Under the pieces are notes generated by a model that ran no database searches, was not told the DNA's origin, and saw nothing but the letters and a program-made list of their open reading frames with translations. A DNA stretch of 13,010 bases from Rhodospirillales bacterium (GTDB taxonomy: Bacteria > Pseudomonadota > Alphaproteobacteria > Rhodospirillales > Casp-alpha2), in contig JANRAT010000330.1 of the NCBI GenBank assembly GCA_030727885.1, positions 1 to 13,010 on the forward strand, given 5' to 3'. A program made the position numbers and the translations under genes. This document shows positions 6,600 through 12,308 of this stretch, in pieces (the stretch's first letter is position 1; the number at the start of each line of letters is the position of its first letter).

Positions 6600-8477
6600 T
6601 CAATTCTCCAGTATCTCGAGGATCGCGTCCTCGATTTCGCTGATGCGGAACGGCTGGCCGGAAATCTTGTTCAGGCCCTTTGCCGCAATCAGGTATTCGG
6701 CTTTCAACAGCGTGATCAGCTGACCGTTGTTCATTTCCGGAATCAGCACCTGCTCATAGCTGCGCAGGAGGGCGCCAAGATTTTTCGGCAGCGGCCAGAT
6801 GTTGCGCAGATGGATATGAGCGACGTTCTTGCCGCGTTTTTGCAGATTGTCGACGGCGCGATTGATCGGCCCGTAGGTCGAGCCCCAGCCGACCACGGCG
6901 AGCTTGCCGGACGCTTCACCCAGCTCAACCTGCTGTTCGGGGATGTCGTTGGCAATGCCGTCGATCTTGGCGGCACGGACCTTGGTCATCTTGTGATGAT
7001 TGTCCGGATCATAGGAAATATGCCCGGTATCATAGCTGCGCTCGATGCCGCCGATACGGTGCATCAGGTCTGGCGTGCCCGGCTTGGCCCAGACCCGCGC
7101 CAGCGTCTTGTCGTCGCGCAGGAACGGGTGGAAGCCTTCTTTCTCGGTACGGAATTCAACCGGGAACGGCGTGTAGGCATCCAGATCCGGCAAGCGCCAC
7201 GGCTCGGCGGCATTGGCGATGTAGCCGTCGGTCAGCAGCATTACCGGGGTCATGTATTTGGTGGCCAGCCTGACCGCTTCGATCCCGACCTCGAAACAGT
7301 CGGACGCCGAGCGGGTCGACAGCACGACCAGCGGCGCATCGGCATTACGACCGTAGACGGCCTGATACAGGTCCGACTGTTCTGTCTTGGTCGGCAGCCC
7401 GGTTGAAGGTCCACCACGCTGCGAGTTGACGATGATCATCGGCAGTTCCGCCGACAGCGCGAGGCCGATGGCTTCGCCCTTCAGCGCAATCCCCGGACCC
7501 GAACTCGACGTAATGCCGATGGCCCCGGCATAGCTGGCACCGATCGCAGCGCAGGCTGCGGCAATTTCATCTTCAGCCTGGAACGTTGTTACGCCAAGGT
7601 GCTGCATGCGCGCCAGTGAATGCAAAAGCGGCGACGCCGGGGTAATCGGATAGGATGCGAAAAGAATTTCCAGCGACGCCAGCTCGGCACCTTTGACCAG
7701 CCCCCAGGCCAGCGCCTCGGTTCCGGTAACGGTTCTGTAAAGGCCAGGCGCAATATCCGCAGGCGCAATGTGAAATCCATGGATACCGTCCGGCAGTTCC
7801 GCCGTTTCGCCCATTGCGTGCCCTGCATTCATCGCCGCGATGTTGGCGTTGGCTATGTCCGGTCGGCTGGCGAACTTGCCGGTCAGCCATTCCTGGGTGG
7901 TTTTCCGGGAACGGCCGAACAGCCAGTATACAAAGCCGAGCGCCCACATGTTCTTGCAGCGCAGTGCCTCTTTTTTGGAAAGTTCGAACGTCTTGACCGA
8001 TTCCAGGGTCATCGCCGAAATATCGATGGCGACGACACGGAACTTGTCGAGCGTGCCGTCATCAAGTGGCGTCTTGTCGAACCCGGCCTTGGCCAGATTG
8101 CGGTCATTGAAGGTGCCGGTATCGAGAATCAGCAGCCCGCCCTTGCGGAGCCGCGACATTTCAACCTTGAGGGCGGCCGGGTTCATGGCCACCAGCACAT
8201 CAAAATCATCGCCCGACGTCATGATCCGCCTGGCCCCGAAATTGATCTGGAACGACGAGACCCCGAATGTGGTGCCGACCGGGGCGCGAATTTCAGCCGG
8301 GAAATCCGGGAACGTCGACAGATCGTTACCGGCAAGCGCCGTGGCTTCGGTAAACTGACCACCGGTCAGCTGCATGCCGTCACCACTGTCGCCGGAGAAC
8401 CGGACAACAGCAGATTCCAGCTCGTCCCTGCTTGAGGCGTCGGTCGATGCGTTGAGAACCTTGTCAATTTTTGTCAT
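6600..8477 (-). CDS. korA: 2-oxoacid:ferredoxin oxidoreductase, fused gamma-alpha subunit (KorA)
   Basis: A 625-residue subunit that partners KorB in CoA-dependent oxidative decarboxylation of a 2-oxoacid, with ferredoxin as acceptor. The N-terminal third is the gamma domain: FSGDSGDGMQLTGG (27-40), FPDFPAEIRAP (57-66), and AMNPAAL (97-103). From about residue 250 the alpha (pyrimidine-binding) domain follows with ASYPITPASPLLH (274-286), AEDEIAA (301-307), SSSGPG (324-329), QRGGPSTGLPTKTEQSDL (353-370), and a C-terminal transketolase-like domain with WGSTYGP (531-537). This gamma-alpha fusion is the usual KorA arrangement in aerobic actinobacteria and many proteobacteria. An AGAAGA-like purine stretch precedes the ATG on the minus strand. 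It is the first gene of a four-gene minus-strand unit whose promoter should lie in 8478-8689. Confidence 0.93.
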   Translation of the reverse strand: MTKIDKVLNASTDASSRDELESAVVRFSGDSGDGMQLTGGQFTEATALAGNDLSTFPDFPAEIRAPVGTTFGVSSFQINFGARRIMTSGDDFDVLVAMNPAALKVEMSRLRKGGLLILDTGTFNDRNLAKAGFDKTPLDDGTLDKFRVVAIDISAMTLESVKTFELSKKEALRCKNMWALGFVYWLFGRSRKTTQEWLTGKFASRPDIANANIAAMNAGHAMGETAELPDGIHGFHIAPADIAPGLYRTVTGTEALAWGLVKGAELASLEILFASYPITPASPLLHSLARMQHLGVTTFQAEDEIAAACAAIGASYAGAIGITSSSGPGIALKGEAIGLALSAELPMIIVNSQRGGPSTGLPTKTEQSDLYQAVYGRNADAPLVVLSTRSASDCFEVGIEAVRLATKYMTPVMLLTDGYIANAAEPWRLPDLDAYTPFPVEFRTEKEGFHPFLRDDKTLARVWAKPGTPDLMHRIGGIERSYDTGHISYDPDNHHKMTKVRAAKIDGIANDIPEQQVELGEASGKLAVVGWGSTYGPINRAVDNLQKRGKNVAHIHLRNIWPLPKNLGALLRSYEQVLIPEMNNGQLITLLKAEYLIAAKGLNKISGQPFRISEIEDAILEILEN

Positions 8478-8689
8478 GCGAATCTTCTGCCAAGAGCGTC
8501 GGTGGATTGTGGCGTTAAACGCGGAACCAAGCTACGCCGCACAATACAAGTTCGTGAAATTCAACAGAAATATAGGCCGGGTATAGGGTGCGGACAACCT
8601 GCGAATGATTTGATTTATTCCCGACAAGGCTGGCAAAACCTTTCATCCGGGGCGATAGTATCCGCCCCTCGTCATGACTGGAGTCCCGA
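8478..8689. promoter_or_regulatory. Divergent promoter region of the korA operon and pmbA
   Basis: This 212-base gap separates the starts of korA (minus) and pmbA (plus), so it must carry both promoters. It is more AT-rich in its centre (about 8550-8640) than the flanking genes. A GGAG (8680-8683) stands six bases before the pmbA ATG. A perfect six-base-pair stem, GGGGCG (8649-8654) with CGCCCC (8663-8668) and an eight-base loop, sits just upstream of that site and probably falls in the pmbA leader. I could not assign convincing -35/-10 pairs for either direction. Confidence 0.5.
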
Positions 8690-10045
8690 ATGTCCGCCAG
8701 GCCCGCCTTTCCAACCGCCCCCGCCGAGTTGCTCGATGAGCTGCTGAAATCCGCCAAGGCCCAGGGAGCCGATGCCGCCGATGCGCTTCTGGTCGAGGGC
8801 ACGTCGTCCAGTTTGTCTTGCCGGCTGGGCGAGGCCGAAGATCTGGAACGCTCGGAAGGCTGGGATCTTGGCCTCAGGGTCCTGATCGGCAAGCGACAGG
8901 CGGTCGTCTCCTCGTCCGATCTGTCGTCGCACGCACTGGACGAGCTGCTCAACCGCGCCGTCGCCATGGCGCGCTGTGTACCCGAAGACGCCTATGCCGG
9001 TCTCGCCGATCCTGATCAGCTGGCGACATCGATCCCCGATCTCGACGAATATGATCCGGCAGAACCGACGGCCGAGCAGATGATCGATATGGCAAGAGCC
9101 TGCGAAGATGCAGCCCGCGCCGTCAAAGGCATCACCAATTCCGAAGGGGCCGGCGTCAGCTTCGGCAAATCGACCGTCTATCTGGCCGGCACCAACGGCT
9201 TCAACGGCACCCGGCAGGGTTCACGCTTTTCTCTCAGCGTCAGCGTCGTCGCCGGTGAAGGCACGATGATGGAACGCGATTACGATTATTCGTCCGCGGT
9301 CTGGCTGAGCGATCTTGAAGACCCCACAGTCATCGGCACCAAGGCCGGTGAGAACACCGTCAGACGGCTCAACCCGCAGAAGGCCAAAAGCGCCCAGCTG
9401 CCGATTGTTTTCGATCCACGGGTTGCCTCGTCTCTGGTCGGCCATCTGACCGGCGCCATCAACGGCCATTCGGTGGCCCGCGGCACAACCTTTCTCGCCG
9501 CCAAGATGGACAAGCAGGTGTTTGCCGACGGCATCACCATCGTCGACGACCCGCTGCGCCGGCGCGGCCTGCGCTCTAAACCGTTCGACGGTGAAGGCAT
9601 CGCCACGAAGCAGCGCAACCTGATTGATGACGGTCGGCTGACGACGTGGATCCTTGATCTGTCAACATCCCGGCAGCTCGGCCTTGAAACCACCGGGCAT
9701 GCTTCACGCGGCACCAGTGGCCCGCCGAGCCCGTCGGCAACCAACGTGCATCTGGCACCGGGCAACATCACGAAGATCGATCTGATCGCCGGCATCAAAA
9801 GCGGATTTTACGTTACCGAGCTGATCGGCATGGGCGTCAACACAATCACAGGCGATTACTCCCGAGGCGCCGGCGGCTTCTGGATCGAAAATGGCGAGAT
9901 CGCCTATCCGGTCAACGAAGTGACCATCGCCGGCAACCTCGCCGACATGTACATGCACATGACCCCCGCCGACGATCTGGAATTCAAGCACGCGACCAAC
10001 GCACCGACGGTACGGGTCGATGGCATGACTATCGCGGGACGATAG
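8690..10045 (+). CDS. pmbA: PmbA/TldE, metalloprotease-complex subunit of the TldD/PmbA family
   Basis: A 451-residue protein of the TldD/PmbA (peptidase U62) family. With TldD it forms a heteromeric protease that trims unfolded or modified peptides such as microcin B17 and CcdA in E. coli. The PmbA signature is at the C-terminal end: GVNTITGDYSRGAGGFW (382-398) followed by ENGEIAYPVNEVTIAGNL, with the expected terminal VDGMTIAG. The HExxH zinc motif that marks the catalytic partner TldD is absent, so this is the TldE side. The mid-part contains ITNSEGAGVS (146-155) and GHASRGTSGPPSPSATN (698-style family region near residue 335-352), as in other members. The tldD partner is not in the window, which is normal because the two genes are often unlinked. 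The start is supported by GGAG six bases upstream. The gene is monocistronic here, and its 3' end is partly duplicated just downstream. Confidence 0.93.
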   Translation: MSARPAFPTAPAELLDELLKSAKAQGADAADALLVEGTSSSLSCRLGEAEDLERSEGWDLGLRVLIGKRQAVVSSSDLSSHALDELLNRAVAMARCVPEDAYAGLADPDQLATSIPDLDEYDPAEPTAEQMIDMARACEDAARAVKGITNSEGAGVSFGKSTVYLAGTNGFNGTRQGSRFSLSVSVVAGEGTMMERDYDYSSAVWLSDLEDPTVIGTKAGENTVRRLNPQKAKSAQLPIVFDPRVASSLVGHLTGAINGHSVARGTTFLAAKMDKQVFADGITIVDDPLRRRGLRSKPFDGEGIATKQRNLIDDGRLTTWILDLSTSRQLGLETTGHASRGTSGPPSPSATNVHLAPGNITKIDLIAGIKSGFYVTELIGMGVNTITGDYSRGAGGFWIENGEIAYPVNEVTIAGNLADMYMHMTPADDLEFKHATNAPTVRVDGMTIAGR

Positions 10046-10067
10046 ATGGCATGACCATCGCGGGACG
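10019..10067 (+). repeat. Tandem duplication (period 26) of the pmbA 3' end
   Basis: A 23-base segment at 10019-10041, the last codons of pmbA (encoding DGMTIAG and the first bases of Arg), recurs at 10045-10067 with one T/C difference, giving a 26-base period. The pmbA stop TAG (10043-10045) lies between the copies. Because 26 is not a multiple of three, the second copy is out of frame with the gene. It looks like a slippage or short tandem duplication. Confidence 0.85.
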
Positions 10068-10091
10068 GGAAATACACCTAAGCGTAATCCT

Positions 10092-10171
10092 CGCCCTGAA
10101 CTTGATCCAGGATCCATAAAAATACAAATCCGCTGACAAACGGTTATGGGCCCTGAATCAAGTTCAGGGCG
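10092..10171. repeat. 80-bp imperfect palindrome, REP/MITE-like intergenic repeat
   Basis: Two 28-base arms (10092-10119 and 10144-10171) are inverted copies of each other with about three mismatches, and the outer 15 bases pair perfectly. They flank a 24-base AT-rich spacer. The outer motif CGCCCTGAACTTGAT resembles the dispersed intergenic palindromes that are frequent in alphaproteobacterial genomes; that resemblance is from memory. The right arm alone can also fold: GCCCTGAA (10150-10157) pairs with TTCAGGGC (10163-10170) around a five-base loop. No target-site duplication is obvious at its ends. It could help end transcription between the two converging genes. Confidence 0.7.
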
Positions 10172-10359
10172 ACGTCTTGTATGTTTATAAAAAATTCACC
10201 ACAGCCCGACAGCAACAGCCGGACCAAAACATAATGGAACCACAGCGGCGCAGAAGACAGAGATTGATCCGGGCTGCAAACCCTTCGCGCCTATGGGTCT
10301 CTGTGATTTTTATTGAAAGCCAGCGTGGCTACTGAGCTTCCCGGCACTTATTCCATTGC

Positions 10360-10376
10360 CGTCATCCCGGCGCAGG
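10360..10376. repeat. Fragment resembling a dispersed CGTCATCCCGG-type repeat edge
   Basis: CGTCATCCCGGCGCAGG matches the well-known opening of dispersed intergenic repeats in many alphaproteobacteria, normally followed by an inverted CCGGGATCC half. Here the second half is absent and the fragment runs directly into the stop codon of the lipid kinase gene (10377-10379). It may be a decayed repeat end. The evidence is a short recognisable motif only. Confidence 0.4.
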
Positions 10377-11279
10377 TCAGTTCGGCATCAAAAGCGCCAG
10401 TCCGGCAGGGGCCAGGGTGATGCGGGCCGGCAGGTTGGCGAGGATATCGCCATCGCCCTGCACCGGTTCGTTGTCGACCCGCTCGACGATGATGTCGGTG
10501 GCCGGAACGATCTTCACATCAGGTAACCGGTCCAGCCGCCCCAGCGCCAGCCAGATCGCATAGCGCAGGGTTCTGAGCGCGCCCGGTTTCATGAACAGCA
10601 CGACATGCAGGGTCGGGTCTTCAAGACGGGCTTCGCGGGCGCAGACAAATGTACCACCATAATAATGACCGTTGGCGATGACGGCCGAAGCGACATCATA
10701 GGTGACCCCGTCTACAATCACGCGGTACTTTGGAAACTTGAAGCAGACCAGCGTCCGCAGGGTTGAGAGCACATAGGCGAGCTTGCCGAACAGTTTCTTG
10801 ATCGCCGGCCTGACCTCGGCCACCACATGCGCATCGAAGCCGAACCCGGCCATCATCACGAAACGGCGTCCGTTGACAATGCCCACCGATATCGGCCTCG
10901 GGTGACCATGCGCAATGGTCTCGGCGATTTCCCGGGGCGAGCCGCCAAGGCCGATCTCATGCGCCAGAACGTTGGCGGTGCCGAGCGGGATCACCGCCAA
11001 CGGCAACTTCTTGTCGCCAAGGCCGTTGACCACTTCGTTGATGGTGCCGTCACCACCGGCCACAGCGATCACGTCATGCTGCGTGTTATCGGCTGAACGG
11101 GCAAAAGCTTCGGCATCGCCACGTTTGGTCGTCGGACGCACATCGACATCAACCCCTTCAGCGATCAAGGCACTCAGGATGCGCTCGAAACGACGGCGCC
11201 GACGCCACCCGGCGGTCGGGTTATGGATCACCAGCACGCGCCGTGCGGTTCTTTCGGAAAGCGGGGAGGATTCAGTCAA
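10377..11279 (-). CDS. Diacylglycerol kinase-family lipid kinase (DAGK catalytic domain)
   Basis: A soluble lipid kinase of the YegS/DgkB type that phosphorylates diacylglycerol or a related lipid with ATP. With the preferred start the protein has 300 residues. Motifs are VLVIHNPTAGWRRRR (15-29), the nucleotide-binding AGGDGT (74-79) with INEVVNGL, and PLGTANVLAHEIGL (98-111). GFGFDAHV (145-152) and EPVQGDGD (271-278) in the C-terminal beta-sandwich follow. No ATG is available near the N-terminus. The frame extends to a TTG at 11306, but a TTG at 11277-11279 is preceded by GGAG (11289-11292) with a nine-base spacer, so it is the better start. The gene is divergent from the phosphoesterase-glycosyltransferase pair. 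In that setting it may convert diacylglycerol released by the phosphoesterase back to phosphatidate. Whether it prefers diacylglycerol, sphingoid base or another lipid cannot be told. Confidence 0.9.
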   Translation of the reverse strand: MTESSPLSERTARRVLVIHNPTAGWRRRRRFERILSALIAEGVDVDVRPTTKRGDAEAFARSADNTQHDVIAVAGGDGTINEVVNGLGDKKLPLAVIPLGTANVLAHEIGLGGSPREIAETIAHGHPRPISVGIVNGRRFVMMAGFGFDAHVVAEVRPAIKKLFGKLAYVLSTLRTLVCFKFPKYRVIVDGVTYDVASAVIANGHYYGGTFVCAREARLEDPTLHVVLFMKPGALRTLRYAIWLALGRLDRLPDVKIVPATDIIVERVDNEPVQGDGDILANLPARITLAPAGLALLMPN

Positions 11280-11288
11280 AACGCGGCG

Positions 11289-11292
11289 CTCC
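11289..11292 (-). promoter_or_regulatory. Shine-Dalgarno GGAG deciding a TTG start for the lipid kinase
   Basis: On the minus strand GGAG is followed after nine bases by TTG (11279-11277), then ACT GAA TCC. The alternative upstream TTG codons (11306, 11300, 11294) have no comparable purine-rich site before them. Homology to the kinase family begins only about 14 residues later, so both choices keep the full domain. Confidence 0.55.
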
Positions 11293-11340
11293 AAATACAA
11301 AAACAACGAAAACCCGTGCCGTAACCAACATCAAAAATAT

Positions 11341-11369
11341 GTGTAAGTCATGTGACAGATTCTTGAAAG
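11341..11369 (-). promoter_or_regulatory. Pho-box-like array: three 11-bp-phased repeats
   Basis: Read on the minus strand, the heptamers CTTTCAA, CTGTCAC and CTTACAC lie exactly 11 bases apart, with four-base spacers. The known PhoB box consists of CTGTCAT-like heptamers repeated every 11 bases, and the middle unit here matches it at six of seven positions. The array lies about 60 bases upstream of the preferred lipid kinase start and about 85 bases upstream of the phosphoesterase start, and reads towards the kinase. It is in the AT-rich divergent gap. The same gap also contains three TGTGAC/GTCACA hexamers (11351-11356, 11379-11384, 11410-11415). A match found by eye in an AT-rich spacer can be chance. 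Confidence 0.4.
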
Positions 11370-11453
11370 TTTTAATCCGTCACAAAAGTAAAATGTGTGC
11401 CGTTTATTATGTGACTACTAAATCATGTAGTACTGGGCAGAGATCGAAAAAAC

Positions 11454-12308
11454 GTGAACGATCTATCGAACAAACAACATCGGTATCGCAGCATCTGGAT
11501 ATCCGATATCCATCTTGGCACGCCGGGCTGTCAGGCGGACATGCTGCTGGATTTTCTCAAGAACACGGAAAGCAAGTATCTGTATCTGGTCGGCGACATC
11601 ATCGACGGCTGGCGCATGAAACGATCATGGTATTGGCGTCAGGCACACAACGACGTCATCCAGAAAGTACTGCGCAAGGCGCGCAAAGGCACCCGGGTCA
11701 TCTACATCCCCGGCAACCACGATGAGAGTTTCCGCGACTTCACCAATCATCGTTTTGGTCGCGTCGCGGTGTTGTATGAAACCGTGCACACCATGGCCGA
11801 CGGCAAGCGTTATCTGGTTCTGCACGGCGACCGCTTTGATGGTGTCTTGAAGTATGCCAAGTGGTTGGCGTTCCTCGGTGACAATGCCTACACCGCGGCG
11901 ATTGCCGTCAACGTGTGGTTCAACTTGATCCGCCGCAAGTTCGGCCTGCCTTACTGGTCGCTGTCGGCGTATCTCAAGCACAAGGTCAAGAACGCCGTCG
12001 AATACATTTCCAGGTTCGAAGACGCGGTGGTTGAAGAAGCGCACCGGCGCGGCACCGACGGCGTCATCTGCGGCCACATCCATTCCGCCGAAATTCGTGA
12101 GATCAACGGCATCACCTATTGCAACGACGGTGACTGGGTCGAGAGCTGCACGGCCCTCGTCGAACACTTCGACGGCCGGCTCGAAATTCTCAAGTGGGCC
12201 GAACTGCAAGGCCTGTCGCTGCTGGAGAAAGACTCATGCGCATCCTCATCGCCAGTGACGCCTGGCTTCCTCAGGTCAATGGCGTTGTCCGTTCGCTCGA
12301 TACTGTAA
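11454..12308 (+). CDS. Calcineurin-like metallophosphoesterase, PlcP/LpxH-like (COG2908-type)
   Basis: A 284-residue cytoplasmic phosphoesterase with the full two-metal site: SDIH (Asp18, His20), VGDIIDGW (Asp48, Asp51), PGNHD (Asn88, His89), LHGDRFD (His124) and GHIH (His208, His210). It has no signal peptide or membrane span. Such proteins are usually named UDP-2,3-diacylglucosamine diphosphatase. However, alphaproteobacterial members next to a GT4 glycosyltransferase include PlcP, the phospholipase C that turns phospholipids into diacylglycerol under phosphorus limitation. The following glycosyltransferase and the divergent lipid kinase favour the PlcP reading here; the sequence alone does not settle it. 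The start is GTG (11454-11456), with only a weak GAGA upstream. Family similarity seems to end near residue 260 (LEKD); the last 24 or so residues are read from DNA that also encodes the next gene. Confidence 0.9.
   Translation: MNDLSNKQHRYRSIWISDIHLGTPGCQADMLLDFLKNTESKYLYLVGDIIDGWRMKRSWYWRQAHNDVIQKVLRKARKGTRVIYIPGNHDESFRDFTNHRFGRVAVLYETVHTMADGKRYLVLHGDRFDGVLKYAKWLAFLGDNAYTAAIAVNVWFNLIRRKFGLPYWSLSAYLKHKVKNAVEYISRFEDAVVEEAHRRGTDGVICGHIHSAEIREINGITYCNDGDWVESCTALVEHFDGRLEILKWAELQGLSLLEKDSCASSSPVTPGFLRSMALSVRSIL
12224..12227 (+). promoter_or_regulatory. Ribosome binding site of the glycosyltransferase gene, inside the phosphoesterase gene
   Basis: GGAG stands eight bases before the ATG at 12236 and lies within the 3' part of the phosphoesterase frame. 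It supports the overlapping start. Confidence 0.65.

Larger units (their letters stand above)
10046..10376. other. Gene-free convergent intergenic region between pmbA and the lipid kinase gene
   Basis: This 331-base stretch contains no supportable gene. From left to right it holds the second copy of the pmbA-end duplication, the 80-base palindrome described separately, an AT-rich patch (about 10178-10200), and a weak inverted repeat ACAGAGA (10257-10263) with TCTCTGT (10298-10304) followed by a T-rich run. It ends with a fragment resembling the edge of a dispersed repeat that abuts the lipid kinase stop codon. The weak inverted repeat plus T run could serve pmbA as a terminator, but the 34-base loop makes that doubtful. 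Confidence 0.6.

Noticed and set aside
6561..8435. Two long plus-strand open frames (6561-7406 and 7620-8435) inside korA
   Set aside because: Both are antisense to a well-supported korA, and I saw no domain motif or convincing ribosome site for either.
11341..11384. CRP/FNR-type site (TGTGA with TCACA)
   Set aside because: The TGTGAC and GTCACA halves are about 22 bases apart instead of the 6 needed for a CRP/FNR half-site pair, so this is not a standard site.
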